DNA of 64,000 nucleotides, from NCBI RefSeq assembly GCF_009846745.1, contig NZ_AQPF01000009.1, positions 62,001 through 126,000 of the forward strand, written 5' to 3'. Within the stretch, counting starts at the first letter, position 1. Every line of letters begins with the position of its first letter. Shown piece after piece: positions 44,564 to 57,199 of the stretch. A program made the translations under genes and the position numbers. The stretch comes from Alloalcanivorax xiamenensis (lineage in GTDB: Bacteria > Pseudomonadota > Gammaproteobacteria > Pseudomonadales > Alcanivoracaceae). The notes under the pieces are model-generated. The model had not been told where the DNA came from, made no database searches, and saw only the letters and a program-made list of their open reading frames with translations.

Positions 44564-45601
44564 ATGGCCCTGGCGAGTCTCGCGATCCGCTGGCACGACA
44601 CCGCGTTTGATCTGCTCGATCAGCGCGCCCTGCCCGCCGACACCATCTGGCTGCGCATCACCAACGCTCGGGAGGCCGCCCAGGCCATCCGCGACATGGT
44701 GGTGCGTGGCGCCCCCGCTATCGGTATCACCGCTGGCTATGGCCTGGCCATGGAAGCCCAGCGGCTTGGCGATCAGGCTTCCCTGGCGGCGCTGGCACCG
44801 GCCTTCGAAGTGCTGGCGGCGAGCCGCCCTACCGCGGTGAACCTGTTTTGGGCGTTGGACCGGCTGCGTGAGGCCGCCGGTGATCTCGCTGGCACTGCTC
44901 TGGTGCGGCGCTTGAGTGAACAGGCCGAGAGTCTGCACCGTGATGATCTGGCCGCTAACCGGCGTCTGGGCGAGACTGGACTCGCTCTGCTGCCACGGCA
45001 GGCCAGGATCTACACCCATTGCAACACTGGCGCTCTCGCCACTGGCGGCCACGGCACCGCCCTCGGCATCATCCGTTCCGCCTGGGAAACAGGCCGGTTG
45101 CGGTCTGTGTACGCCGGGGAAACCCGGCCCTGGCAGCAGGGTGCCCGGCTGACCAGCTGGGAACTGATGCAGGATGGCATCCCCGTCACCCTGGTGGCGG
45201 ACAGCTGCGCCGCTATGTTGATGGCCCAGGGTGAGGTGGATGTGGTGATCGTTGGCGCCGACCGGATCGCCGCCAACGGTGACACCGCCAACAAGATCGG
45301 CACCTATTCCCTTGCCGTGCTGGCCCGCCACCACGGCATTCCCTTTATCGTCGCGGCGCCGGAATCCACCCTGGATCCGGCCATGCGGGATGGTGCCGGC
45401 ATCGTGATTGAGCAGCGCCCGCCCGAGGAAGTGCGACAAGTGGCGGGGCACCCCTGCGCGCCGGTGGATTGCCCGGTCTATAACCCCGCCTTCGACGTCA
45501 CTCCAGCGGCGTTGATCAACGCCATTGTCACCGAAAGCGGGATTATCCGGTCTCCGGATCCGGTCGCCATGGCGGCGCACTTCGCCCGGAGGGCCTCATG
45601 A
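44564..45601 (+). CDS. mtnA: Methylthioribose-1-phosphate isomerase MtnA
   Basis: MtnA, 345 aa, isomerises S-methyl-5-thioribose-1-phosphate to the ribulose form, first step here of the methionine salvage pathway. Family motifs VVRGAPAIGITAGYG, TRPWQQGARLTSWEL (arginine contacts), and VIVGADRIAANGDTANKIGT are present; the active-site cysteine is expected in IYTHCNTGALAT. CACGGAGAT precedes the ATG. mtnB overlaps its stop by 4 bases (ATGA). Order mtnA-mtnB-mtnD-mtnC forms one operon. Confidence 0.95.
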   Translation: MALASLAIRWHDTAFDLLDQRALPADTIWLRITNAREAAQAIRDMVVRGAPAIGITAGYGLAMEAQRLGDQASLAALAPAFEVLAASRPTAVNLFWALDRLREAAGDLAGTALVRRLSEQAESLHRDDLAANRRLGETGLALLPRQARIYTHCNTGALATGGHGTALGIIRSAWETGRLRSVYAGETRPWQQGARLTSWELMQDGIPVTLVADSCAAMLMAQGEVDVVIVGADRIAANGDTANKIGTYSLAVLARHHGIPFIVAAPESTLDPAMRDGAGIVIEQRPPEEVRQVAGHPCAPVDCPVYNPAFDVTPAALINAIVTESGIIRSPDPVAMAAHFARRAS

Positions 45602-46227
45602 GCCAGCGCCCGTACTCCACTGCCGTTTTCCGCGAAGCCGCCCGCACACTGGCGGCCACTGGCCAGCGTCTGTATCGGCATGGTTGGTCCCCCGCCACCA
45701 GCAGTAATTATTCGATACGACTGAATGCCGGCCACGCCGCCATCACCCGCTCAGGCAAGGACAAAGGCTTGCTTGATGAAACCGACATCATGGTGGTGGA
45801 TATGCAGGGGCAGCCGGTGGGTGACGGCAAACCCTCGGCGGAAACCTTGCTGCACACTCAGCTCTACCGGCGTCACGAGCACGTCGGCGCGGTACTGCAC
45901 ACCCACAGCCACGCCTCCACTGTGTTGACCATGCACTGGCCGGCGGATCACCTTACCCTGGAAGGGTATGAACTGTTGAAGGCCCTGGAGGGCATCACCA
46001 CCCATGAAACCCGGGTGACTCTGCCGGTGTTCGACAATACTCAGGATATCGCCGCTCTGTCGGCGCGTGTGGATCAGGCCATGGACCAGGGCCTGGCGCG
46101 CCACGCTTACCTGATCCGTGGCCACGGCCTGTATACCTGGGCTGGGGATATGGCCACCTGTTACCGCCAGTTGGAAGCGCTGGAAACGCTGCTGGCCATT
46201 GAACTGGACCGTCGCCGGCTGGGTTAA
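45598..46227 (+). CDS. mtnB: Methylthioribulose-1-phosphate dehydratase MtnB
   Basis: MtnB, 209 aa, class II aldolase-like zinc enzyme that dehydrates methylthioribulose-1-phosphate to a diketone intermediate. The zinc histidines lie in VLHTHSHASTVLTMHW and near the C-terminus in LIRGHGLYTWAGD; the acidic residue in TEIMV-like DETDIMVVDMQG and the sugar-phosphate region ATSSNYSIRLN are typical. It overlaps mtnA by 4 bases and is 36 bases from mtnD. Confidence 0.94.
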   Translation: MSQRPYSTAVFREAARTLAATGQRLYRHGWSPATSSNYSIRLNAGHAAITRSGKDKGLLDETDIMVVDMQGQPVGDGKPSAETLLHTQLYRRHEHVGAVLHTHSHASTVLTMHWPADHLTLEGYELLKALEGITTHETRVTLPVFDNTQDIAALSARVDQAMDQGLARHAYLIRGHGLYTWAGDMATCYRQLEALETLLAIELDRRRLG

Positions 46228-46263
46228 CCCCACCCCGCCGCGACTTTGAACGAGGATCATCCC

Positions 46264-46809
46264 ATGAGCAATCTGAAAATATTCCGTGATGGCGAGCCCG
46301 AAAACCCGCTACTGGTGGTGGACAGCAAGGCCGCCATGGTGGTGGAACTGGCCAAGGCCGGCATCCGCTACGAGCAATGGGAAGCCGGCCAGGAACTCAG
46401 TGCCAGCCCATCCCAGGAAGAAGTGCTAGCGGCCTATGCCCGGGACATTGATCGGCTGAAGCGTGAGGAAGGTTACCAGACCGTGGATGTGGTCAGTATG
46501 CAACCGGACCATCCCGACAAAGCCGTATTCCGGGAGAAATTCCTCGACGAGCATCGCCACTCGGAAGACGAGGTTCGTTTTTTTGTCGAGGGCCAGGGGT
46601 TGTTCACGCTGCACATCGGTAATCAGGTTTATGAGGTGTTGTGCACCAAGGGCGACCTGCTCTCCGTACCGGCCAACACCCCGCACTGGTTCGACATGGG
46701 GCCGAACCCGCGCTTCGTGGCGATCCGCCTGTTCAACAACCCGGAAGGCTGGGTGGCCAACTTCACCGGCAGCGACATCGCCGGCCGGTTCAGTCGTCTG
46801 GAGAACTGA
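46264..46809 (+). CDS. mtnD: Acireductone dioxygenase MtnD
   Basis: MtnD (ARD), 181 aa, cupin metalloenzyme that converts the acireductone to formate and 2-keto-4-methylthiobutyrate (Fe form) or to CO-releasing products (Ni form). Metal ligands are visible in EHRHSEDEVRFFVEG (HxHxxxxE) and a later histidine in ANTPHWFDMG. ATG 46264 follows GAGGAT; a TTG at 46246 is less likely. mtnC starts 4 bases after its stop. Fe or Ni use cannot be told from sequence. Confidence 0.95.
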   Translation: MSNLKIFRDGEPENPLLVVDSKAAMVVELAKAGIRYEQWEAGQELSASPSQEEVLAAYARDIDRLKREEGYQTVDVVSMQPDHPDKAVFREKFLDEHRHSEDEVRFFVEGQGLFTLHIGNQVYEVLCTKGDLLSVPANTPHWFDMGPNPRFVAIRLFNNPEGWVANFTGSDIAGRFSRLEN

Positions 46810-46813
46810 ACCG

Positions 46814-47491
46814 ATGACGATCGATGCTATTGTTACCGACATCGAAGGAACCACCAGCAGCATTTCCTTCGTCAAGGAGGTGCTGTTCCCCTATGCCCAC
46901 CGGGAAATGGAAACCTTTCTGCGGACCCATTGGGAACAGCCCGCCGTAGCGGAATGCGTGACCCGGGCCCGTGCCGAAAGTGGCCACCCCCTGGCGTCGC
47001 CGGAACAGGCCGCGGCCCTGTTCCGGGACTGGATCGCCGAGGATCGCAAGATCACTCCCTTGAAAACATTGCAAGGCATGATCTGGCAAACAGGCTACGA
47101 GAGCGGTGATTACCAGGCCCACATGTACTCCGACGCCGTGGAGCGGCTGCGGGAGTGGCAGGCCCGGGGGCTGAAGTTGTATGTGTATTCGTCCGGTTCC
47201 GTTGCCGCCCAGAAACTGTTCTTCGGCTACAGCGAGGCCGGTGACCTGACGCCCTTGTTCAGTGGCTATTACGACACCACTAGCGGCGGCAAGAAAGAGG
47301 CTGACAGCTACCGGCGCATCACCGCCGACATTGGCGTGCCCGCCGGGCGGGTGCTGTTTCTCTCCGACGTGGAAGCGGAACTGGACGCGGCCCGGGACGC
47401 CGGTTTGAACACCACCTTGCTGGATCGCGAAAAGGTGGTTCGAAACACAGCGCATGCCCGCGCCGAAACCTTTTACGACGTCGCGATCTGA
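46814..47491 (+). CDS. mtnC: Enolase-phosphatase E1 (MtnC)
   Basis: MtnC, 225 aa, HAD-superfamily bifunctional enzyme that enolises and dephosphorylates diketomethylthiopentyl-1-phosphate to the acireductone used by MtnD. Motif I is VTDIEGTTSSISF, motif II YSSGSVAAQKLFF, and the acid pair is in VLFLSDVEAELDAAR. The frame is open upstream to 46463 inside mtnD, but the start at 46814 gives the family length. Its last 19 bases overlap the convergent rlmG gene. Confidence 0.95.
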   Translation: MTIDAIVTDIEGTTSSISFVKEVLFPYAHREMETFLRTHWEQPAVAECVTRARAESGHPLASPEQAAALFRDWIAEDRKITPLKTLQGMIWQTGYESGDYQAHMYSDAVERLREWQARGLKLYVYSSGSVAAQKLFFGYSEAGDLTPLFSGYYDTTSGGKKEADSYRRITADIGVPAGRVLFLSDVEAELDAARDAGLNTTLLDREKVVRNTAHARAETFYDVAI

Positions 47492-48600
47492 CCGCACCGG
47501 TAGAGGATGAATTTGGCGTTGCCGGCCACCACATCCACGTGCGCGAATGCCCGCCGCAACGGCGGGCGGTAAGGCAGATGTCGATTGGCCACCACCCACA
47601 GCGCTCCGGTCTCCGCTAAATGCCGGCGGGCATGGCGGAACAGCGTCAACGCGACCCGGTCGTCGACGGCGTGGCCCCGATGGAACGGTGGGTTCAGCAC
47701 GATCAGGTCAAATCGTTGCTCCAGGCCATCCAATCCGTTACCCAGATGGAACCGGCAGCGCTCGGGTTCGGGAGCGTGGAGCATGACGTTACGGCGCGCG
47801 CTTTCCACCGCCAGAAAGGATTCATCGCAGAAGGTCACCCGCGCCCCGGGATTGTCCACCGCCAGCGCCAGACCAAGCACGCCGTTACCGCAGCCGAGGT
47901 CCGCCACTTCTCCCTCCACCTGCCGGGGCAGATGTTCCAGCAGGAAGCGCGCGCCGATGTCCAGGTGCTGGCGACCGAAAACTCCGGCCCCGGTATGCAG
48001 CCGCCAGTCTCGTCCCGGCACGCTGACCAGTGCCTCTTCCGGCTGAGGCCGAAGGACCTTGCCCGGAGCGAGCGCCGAGAACCGGCGCGCCCTTTTCCAA
48101 CCCAACCCGGCCTGGCCGTTACCCAGATAGGCCTCCATCAAAGGCACCAGGTTTGGCGGCAGGTGCTTGTCCATCCCCGCCAGCCAGATTGGCGTCCCCC
48201 GCGGAAGAAAACGGGCCAGCCAGTCCAGTTGCGCCTCCAGCAGCGACGACTCCTTGGGAACCCGCATCAACACCTGGTCGGGATGGACCGACGGTGTTTG
48301 CCACGGCCAGCACCAGCCGTCCTTCGGCAGTGCCATGTCATTGTCGGCGGCGTTGGCCTCCGCCGCGCGCCAGGCCAACCAGGAATCCCCCTGACTGCAG
48401 GCAGGCCCACGCCGCAGTGCCGTCAACCACAGAGCTCCGCACTGGTCGTTCACCACCAGGGTGACCGGCCCGGCGCCCTGCTCTTGCAGCGTTCTGAGTA
48501 AGTATCGATCCGCCGCGTCCCAGGCTTGCAGCCGCTCGTCGCGCCGGCGGGGCCAGCGCCGCAGGCGCAGATCATCCAGTTGTTCAGGTATTTCAGGCAT
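47473..48600 (-). CDS. rlmG: 23S rRNA (guanine1835-N2)-methyltransferase RlmG
   Basis: RlmG, 375 aa (378 in E. coli), SAM-dependent methyltransferase for G1835 of 23S rRNA. The N-terminal half is the degenerate methyltransferase-like domain of the RlmG/RsmC family; the C-terminal half has motif I VADLGCGNGVLGLALAVDNP and the base-flipping motif IVLNPPFHRG. I chose ATG 48600 (MPEIPEQLDD); the longer frame to 48729 would reach the tRNA promoter. It is convergent with mtnC and divergent from tRNA-Pro. Confidence 0.92.
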   Translation of the reverse strand: MPEIPEQLDDLRLRRWPRRRDERLQAWDAADRYLLRTLQEQGAGPVTLVVNDQCGALWLTALRRGPACSQGDSWLAWRAAEANAADNDMALPKDGWCWPWQTPSVHPDQVLMRVPKESSLLEAQLDWLARFLPRGTPIWLAGMDKHLPPNLVPLMEAYLGNGQAGLGWKRARRFSALAPGKVLRPQPEEALVSVPGRDWRLHTGAGVFGRQHLDIGARFLLEHLPRQVEGEVADLGCGNGVLGLALAVDNPGARVTFCDESFLAVESARRNVMLHAPEPERCRFHLGNGLDGLEQRFDLIVLNPPFHRGHAVDDRVALTLFRHARRHLAETGALWVVANRHLPYRPPLRRAFAHVDVVAGNAKFILYRCGQIATS

Positions 48601-48713
48601 CAAAACTGCTGTCAGAGTGGCTGGGAAAGGCGCATTGTACGGCCAATTGAGCAGAATATGGACAACCAGAAAGATTCCCGTTGCAAAACAGTAGCATTCT
48701 GAAAATTCGCTGC

Positions 48714-48719
48714 TAGAAT
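48714..48719 (+). promoter_or_regulatory. Putative -10 element of the tRNA-Pro promoter
   Basis: TAGAAT at 48714-48719, 13 bases before the tRNA's first base, is a good match to a sigma70 -10 box. The -35 region is weak (no TTGACA-like hexamer at standard spacing). Confidence 0.4.
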
Positions 48720-48732
48720 ACGCCCCCACATT

Positions 48733-48809
48733 CGGAGTATAGCTCAGCCTGGTAGAGCACTACGTTCGGGACGTAGGGGTCGCAGGTTCGAATCCTGCTA
48801 CTCCGACCA
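48733..48809 (+). tRNA. tRNA-Pro (anticodon CGG)
   Basis: All arms can be folded by eye: acceptor CGGAGTA/TACTCCG, D arm with GCTC/GAGC, anticodon stem CTACG/CGTAG around TTCGGGA (anticodon CGG), TpsiC arm GCAGG/CCTGC with TTCGAAT, and an encoded ACCA end. Length 77 bases. The anticodon reads the proline codon CCG, common in this GC-rich genome. A terminator follows directly. Confidence 0.96.
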
Positions 48810-48813
48810 AATT

Positions 48814-48841
48814 AAAAAGCCGGCCTCAGGGCCGGCTTTTT
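48814..48841 (+). terminator. Rho-independent terminator of tRNA-Pro
   Basis: A 12-bp stem beginning AAAAAGCCGGCC and ending GGCCGGCTTTTT around a TCAG loop, starting 5 bases after the CCA end. The A-run also makes it usable on the minus strand for the DUF481 gene. Confidence 0.9.
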
Positions 48842-48985
48842 AATGCCCGTTTGCCAACGCCACAACCAGGACACCAACACCCCATCTCTGCCCGATTCCG
48901 CGGCCTTGACCACGAATGAGCCGTATCAGTGTGTTCCGTGTAAGCGGCCCGCTCCACCACAGTGATCCGCGGACCGCGGTAACCG

Positions 48986-49762
48986 TCAGAACGTGTACAC
49001 GACCGAGACCCGGGTTTCCTGGTCGCTGCGGTGACTGCCGTCATCCGGCACCTTGGAGTTGCGTTTCAGCAGGTGGCTCAGACGCAGTGAGAAATGATCG
49101 TTGATCTTGGATGTCAGTGAGGTTTCCGCCCGCACCACGGTATTTTCATCGCCCACCTCAGTGGTGAAATCTTCCTTGAACGAAGCGGTTTCGGAGATTT
49201 TCCACTCGTACTTGGCGGCAAAGCGGCCGATTAAGCTTTCTTCCTTATCCTGACAGCTGGTGTAGGAATCGGAGGGGTCGAGACAGTCCACGCGATAACC
49301 GGGGCCAGCTTCCAGGTCCAGGGTATGGGTTTCGGTATCCAGGAAACGGCGACCGAGACCGACGGCGTAACTGGCCTGATAGTGGTAGCCGGAGAAGTTG
49401 TCTTTATCGTAGGTGACGATGTTGAAGATGTAATTCCGGCCCTCATAGCCGAATTTGCGATCCAGTTTATACGAGCCGTAATAGCGTTCGGCGGTGCGCT
49501 CGTCCTCGCGGGTTTCATCGTTGCGGGACATCTCATTGACCGCTTCCATCTTGCCGGTATGACGCCACAGCCGGCCGTCGTGGGTCAGATTGGCCACGGC
49601 AGCCAGGTTCTGGGAACGCGTATTCCCTGATTTCAGAAGATAGGACCCTTCCAGTTCGATATCCCAACCTCGCGGTTTCGCTGTTTCTTCCGCTTCCTGG
49701 GCGTAACTCAGGGCCGGCCCCGCCGCCAGGGCGCATGCCAGGACCAAGCATTGTTTGCGCAT
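48986..49762 (-). CDS. DUF481 (YdiY-like) outer-membrane protein
   Basis: DUF481 family protein, 258 aa, with a signal peptide (MRKQCLVLACALAAGPALSYA) and a repeated beta-barrel-like pattern of alternating aromatic strands ending in VVYTF (terminal Phe, as in outer-membrane proteins). GWDIELEGSYLLKSGNTRSQ is the typical family start. Two cysteines (CLDPSDSYTSC) may form a disulphide in a loop. Function unknown; E. coli YdiY is induced by acid. Two adjacent ATGs (49765 and 49762) follow AGGAGG; the second has the better spacing. It is divergent from metH. Confidence 0.87.
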   Translation of the reverse strand: MRKQCLVLACALAAGPALSYAQEAEETAKPRGWDIELEGSYLLKSGNTRSQNLAAVANLTHDGRLWRHTGKMEAVNEMSRNDETREDERTAERYYGSYKLDRKFGYEGRNYIFNIVTYDKDNFSGYHYQASYAVGLGRRFLDTETHTLDLEAGPGYRVDCLDPSDSYTSCQDKEESLIGRFAAKYEWKISETASFKEDFTTEVGDENTVVRAETSLTSKINDHFSLRLSHLLKRNSKVPDDGSHRSDQETRVSVVYTF

Positions 49763-49990
49763 CATGCCTCCTACGCTATGTTTGTGGTTCAAGGCCCGTT
49801 CCAGGGCCACTAAAAGGGCGCATTATGCGCAAACGCGCGCGCCCGCCCCACCATCTGCGACGCTTTGGTGGGTATTTTTACAATAGGACTGTCTACCGGT
49901 CACGATCCGGCACCCGCGAAGGTGCCATGAACAAGGCACCATGAACAGAGCCACGGCAACGACGCTCAGTATAGCGGGCACTCAGGTGCG

Positions 49991-50019
49991 TTGGGCAACA
50001 CCGCCCCAACCGCTATAAT
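49991..50019 (+). promoter_or_regulatory. metH: Sigma70-type promoter of metH
   Basis: TTGGGC (49991-49996) and TATAAT (50014-50019) are separated by exactly 17 bases, a near-ideal sigma70 promoter. It lies 29 bases upstream of the metH ATG, so the leader would be very short (about 20 bases), leaving no room for a riboswitch downstream. Confidence 0.8.
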
Positions 50020-50048
50020 GCGCCCCCGGTCACCCAACGGAGCAGTTC

Positions 50049-53746
<3,698 letters not shown>

Positions 53747-53750
<4 letters not shown>

Positions 53751-53887
53751 ACGCCAGACGACAGACGCCAAGAGATGAAAAACCAGCCCTACAGCGCTGG
53801 CAAACATTAAAAACGCTTATTGAGATCCGCAAGGTTTGAATATCTGGTGTTCTAAAGCGTCCGGCGTCTAGCGTCCAGCATCTGGCG
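53747..53887. repeat. Imperfect inverted GACGCCA-type repeats around the metH end
   Basis: The left arm (53747-53770) contains CTAGACGCCAGACG and AGACGCC; the right arm (53863-53887) contains GGCGTCTAG, CGTCCAGCATCTGGCG. They are imperfect reverse complements. The TAG stop of metH and the TAG stop of the convergent PEP-synthase-like gene each lie in one arm. Confidence 0.55.
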
Positions 53888-55928
53888 ATTCATTCCGGGC
53901 CACGGTACCCGCCGCGCCATCCAGGGATACCCACTCCTCGTCACGCACGCCATGGACGGCGTCGGCCAGTCCCCATACCGCCGGAATACCGCAGGCACGG
54001 GCCAGACTGGCGGCGGGATTGGCCGGATCCCGGCGGCTCAGGATCAAGGCGCCGGCGCGCGCCAGCCAGGGGGTCCAGGCCGCATCCACCTCATCCACCA
54101 CCAGCACATCTCCCGGCCGGATATTGTTCAGCGCCCAGGCGCTGCAGAGCCGACGTACCGGCCCTTCCACCCGTCCGGGCACCAGCGGCAAACCCAGCAG
54201 TAATGGCTCCGAGGGTTTGCCCCCAAAACCATAGCCAATGCGGTCCATTTTCCAATCCGGCGCGCCAACCAGGGCGTCTTCCAGGAAACGGACCTTACGC
54301 TGGGCGATGATCCGCCCGGCGGCGGATTTTGGGATCCGTCGTTGCATCCACAGGATCCAGAGCTCATCGAAATACAGGAAATGGACATCGTCCGGATGCG
54401 CCAGTAACTCTTGTGATACCAGCTCCTTGGCGGCGTGCATCAGCAGGTCCCGCAGCTGTTGCGCCAACGACTGACGTAATGTCCGTGCCTGCCTTGCCAG
54501 CGACAACCAGGCGGCCGTTTCCGCTCCCAGCCGGTCATCGGAATCTTCGCGCCGGCGCCGTTCGCCAGCGGCTTCCAATACCGCTCTCAGGGTCGGGCTG
54601 TCCCGCACGGGCGCATGCACCGGGTCATCGCCGGGGCGCAGTGCCGCCAGTTCGTCCGCGGGTCCGACACTCGCCTGTTCCTCCCCGCTCTTCCCCTCAT
54701 CCCTCGTTCTCAACTCAAGGGCCTGATCCAATGCCCGCAGTTCGGAGGCCGTCAGCAGCGAGGCCAGCGGAAAGGGTTGATCGGCGCAACCGGGCAACTC
54801 CGGTAACCATAGATAACACAACCGGCCTTCCAGGCGGGCCAGACGCTCACCGATGCGATCCAGCGCGATCAGTTGACGCCAAAACGCATCCCGATCCGAG
54901 TTCATCGCCCGTTCTTGTTTCGATTGAAGCTGTTTCAGGTGACGTTCCAGCATCACCAGCGTCCAAAGCCAGCGCCGTCGCGGAGGAGACAACTTCCGGC
55001 GAGTGGCCATATCCTCAAGGGATTCCGGCGGCTGCCAGGCAGGCGGCACCTGGGACCAGGCCGCCGGCCAGGTTTCCGCCAGGCGGCGAAAGTAAATCCC
55101 GTTACTGTACAAATGACTGTGCTGGCGGCGGTAAGGTTCGACGTTCTCCAGCTCCTTCCAACCGTGGCGGCGGGCCAACGGCCACCAGAACGCGGTTTTC
55201 AACCAACGCCCTTCCAGCGTATACCAAAGGGGCGTCAGCGCCTGATTGAACACGGCGCCGCCGGCCCGCCGGTTCCAGGCTTCCTCGGGTACCGGCAGCG
55301 ACCCCACCGGCAGGCTCTGCAGTAGCCAGATCCGGTCTCCGTCATACCCCCACTCTCCGGCCTGCGGATGGTGAAACTGGTTGCGCAGCAAGTGCCCCAG
55401 GGTCACCAGCGCCTCAGCGGGCACAATCCGCTCCAGACCCGGGGAACCGTCCCCGCGATGCACCAACCGTCCATCGGTATCGAACACCAACCGTTGCCGC
55501 TGCCCTGCCCCGGCGGGAACGCCCTCCACCACCATATGTGGCAGATCCTGGCGCAACGGATGGCGTGTGAACAGGACGCCCGCGGCCTGCAGGTCCGGCA
55601 AGGCCTGGATGATTGCATGGTCCGGTCCGGGGCGGTGTTCGAACAGTTCATGGAGGGCATGGGCCAGGGCCTGGTCACTGTCCAGTTTCAGCAGGCTCTC
55701 CCGCCGGGAGCGGGGGTTGATCACGCCGTGATGCAGTACCCAGCGGCGCTGCCGCCCGAACATTCGCGGCAAGGCACGCAGCCGGCGGGCGAGATCATCC
55801 ACCTGCAGCGCCAGCACCGTTTCACGGCTGACCCGCCAACTGGGCGGTATTGGCAACCCGGATGCCGCCCAGCGTTGGACGTTCTCGGCCCCGTTGACGT
55901 CAGGGCCCAGTACCTCGATCCCGCTCAT
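53868..55928 (-). CDS. PEP-synthase/rifampin-phosphotransferase-like protein lacking phospho-histidine
   Basis: Protein of 686 aa with the domain order of PEP synthases and rifampin phosphotransferases: an ATP-grasp-like N-terminus (GLPIPPSWRVS, AAGVLFTRHPL, RIWLLQSLPVG), a middle domain with NQALTPLWYTLEGRW, and a C-terminal swivel-like domain ending CGIPAVWGL. The motif that should hold the phosphorylated histidine (GGxTxH) is replaced by RRDPANPAAS, with proline at about residue 638, and the ATP-site arginine of the usual QxRP is leucine (QSLP). So it is unlikely to be an active phosphotransferase. ATG 55928 overlaps the DUF1461 gene stop by 4 bases. Its partner genes are the gsp operon and DUF1461. 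Confidence 0.78.
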   Translation of the reverse strand: MSGIEVLGPDVNGAENVQRWAASGLPIPPSWRVSRETVLALQVDDLARRLRALPRMFGRQRRWVLHHGVINPRSRRESLLKLDSDQALAHALHELFEHRPGPDHAIIQALPDLQAAGVLFTRHPLRQDLPHMVVEGVPAGAGQRQRLVFDTDGRLVHRGDGSPGLERIVPAEALVTLGHLLRNQFHHPQAGEWGYDGDRIWLLQSLPVGSLPVPEEAWNRRAGGAVFNQALTPLWYTLEGRWLKTAFWWPLARRHGWKELENVEPYRRQHSHLYSNGIYFRRLAETWPAAWSQVPPAWQPPESLEDMATRRKLSPPRRRWLWTLVMLERHLKQLQSKQERAMNSDRDAFWRQLIALDRIGERLARLEGRLCYLWLPELPGCADQPFPLASLLTASELRALDQALELRTRDEGKSGEEQASVGPADELAALRPGDDPVHAPVRDSPTLRAVLEAAGERRRREDSDDRLGAETAAWLSLARQARTLRQSLAQQLRDLLMHAAKELVSQELLAHPDDVHFLYFDELWILWMQRRIPKSAAGRIIAQRKVRFLEDALVGAPDWKMDRIGYGFGGKPSEPLLLGLPLVPGRVEGPVRRLCSAWALNNIRPGDVLVVDEVDAAWTPWLARAGALILSRRDPANPAASLARACGIPAVWGLADAVHGVRDEEWVSLDGAAGTVARNESPDAGR

Positions 55929-56665
55929 GCTTTGGCGAGACTCCCCCGCCCCGCCAACCGCAGACCGGTGAAATAAATCACGGGCGTCAAGACGGCAACC
56001 CCCGCCGACAGCACCAGGGCGATACCACCAAACAACACCGGGGCCTTCATCAAAGTGCTCATCAGCGAATCCTGCCAATAAAAAAACCATTCATGTTCCG
56101 GCGGAAACAGCCAGATATGAAACTGGTAAAACACGGCTTCCGGGCCCGCCACCGCGAGCCAGAGTGCCAGCCCGAGCAAGGGCACCGCCAGAGCGAGGGC
56201 CCGGCTGCTCCGGGACGGGCGGCGCTGTCGCCTTACCAATAGGGCCAGTGGCCACCAGAGACAAGCCGCGATCAGCGTAACCACCGTACCCAGCCGGATC
56301 AGATGGGCGACGTCCTTGAGATGCAGGATTTCCGCCTGCCGCAGCAGTGGGACCGGCTCACCCAGACGGTTTGGATAGTGGATCGCCTCCAGCCCTTCAC
56401 CATTGTCATGGACGGCCTGGCGGATTTCGTGGAACAGCGTCTGATATTGCTCCGCCTCGAGCCGCTCGAAGTCCCTACGGTACCGGTTCTGAGGACCGTA
56501 TTCCTGAATGTGCCCCTCAATATCAAGCGTTGGATACCAGAATGCGTAGCCGTAGTCGCACAGGCTGTAGAGTCCCCAGCTAACGCCGAGCGCCAGGATC
56601 ATGGCATTGAGGGTATAGAGCCACCAGGCCGCCAGGGAGGCGGCGCCACGAGCAGGGCCGACCAT
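55925..56665 (-). CDS. DUF1461-like membrane protein
   Basis: Membrane protein of 246 aa, probably DUF1461 (TIGR01906-like). Helices near residues 14-34, 128-145, 155-175 and 205-232 are visible; between helices 1 and 2 is a long soluble loop containing EAEQYQTLFHEIRQAVHD and ILHLKDVAHLI, and later HIWLFPPEHEWFFYWQDSLM, both resembling the family's conserved segments. Function unknown. It begins 3 bases after the gspM stop and overlaps the PEP-synthase-like gene by 4 bases, so it is an integral last part of the secretion operon's transcript. Confidence 0.8.
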   Translation of the reverse strand: MVGPARGAASLAAWWLYTLNAMILALGVSWGLYSLCDYGYAFWYPTLDIEGHIQEYGPQNRYRRDFERLEAEQYQTLFHEIRQAVHDNGEGLEAIHYPNRLGEPVPLLRQAEILHLKDVAHLIRLGTVVTLIAACLWWPLALLVRRQRRPSRSSRALALAVPLLGLALWLAVAGPEAVFYQFHIWLFPPEHEWFFYWQDSLMSTLMKAPVLFGGIALVLSAGVAVLTPVIYFTGLRLAGRGSLAKA

Positions 56666-56668
56666 CGC

Positions 56669-57199
56669 CTAGCGGCTCAGGGAGGCGCGGAGCGTGGCGG
56701 TGCCGGACTCATTGCCGGGTCCCAGCTCCAGGGTGCCCAGGTTCAGCCCCTGGTCCTCGAGGAAATGCAACCAGATCAACACCGCATTGGCGGGCTGGTC
56801 CTCCAACTGAATACGCACCGAGCGGTTACCATCCGGGGTGAACCCCTGCAGGGTCAGGCCGTGATTCTGCGCCGAGCGACTGATTTCACTGACCCAGTTA
56901 TCACCGAAGGCACTGCTCTTGTCGCGATTATCGTTCTGGCCCCGGGCGGCGCGTACCGCCGGCGCGTTCAATTCAATCCACTGCCGTGTTTGCTCATTGG
57001 CGACGTAACGCTGACGGGCGGATTCCCGTGCATTCCAGACCGGCTGCCAGATCAACCAGTAAATCAGGAACAATACGACAACCGCACCCAGTAACTGCAG
57101 AATGGTCTGCTCCCGGGGCTCCCTGGAGGCATACCATTCAAAGGCCGGCTGCAACCGTTTGTTCATCTGGGTCCGGGCTTGCTCTATATGCTGTTTCAT
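56669..57199 (-). CDS. gspM: Type II secretion protein GspM
   Basis: GspM, 176 aa, inner-membrane assembly factor of the type II secretion system that partners GspL. One N-terminal membrane helix (about 32-52, ILQLLGAVVVLFLIYWLIWQ) is followed by a periplasmic ferredoxin-like domain. The start ATG overlaps the gspL stop (ATGA). Sequence is weakly conserved in this family; position after gspL is the strong support. Confidence 0.88.
   Translation of the reverse strand: MKQHIEQARTQMNKRLQPAFEWYASREPREQTILQLLGAVVVLFLIYWLIWQPVWNARESARQRYVANEQTRQWIELNAPAVRAARGQNDNRDKSSAFGDNWVSEISRSAQNHGLTLQGFTPDGNRSVRIQLEDQPANAVLIWLHFLEDQGLNLGTLELGPGNESGTATLRASLSR

Noticed and set aside
49763..50048. Cobalamin or SAH riboswitch upstream of metH
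   Set aside because: No conserved core of either class was seen, and a good sigma70 promoter lies only 29 bases before the ATG.
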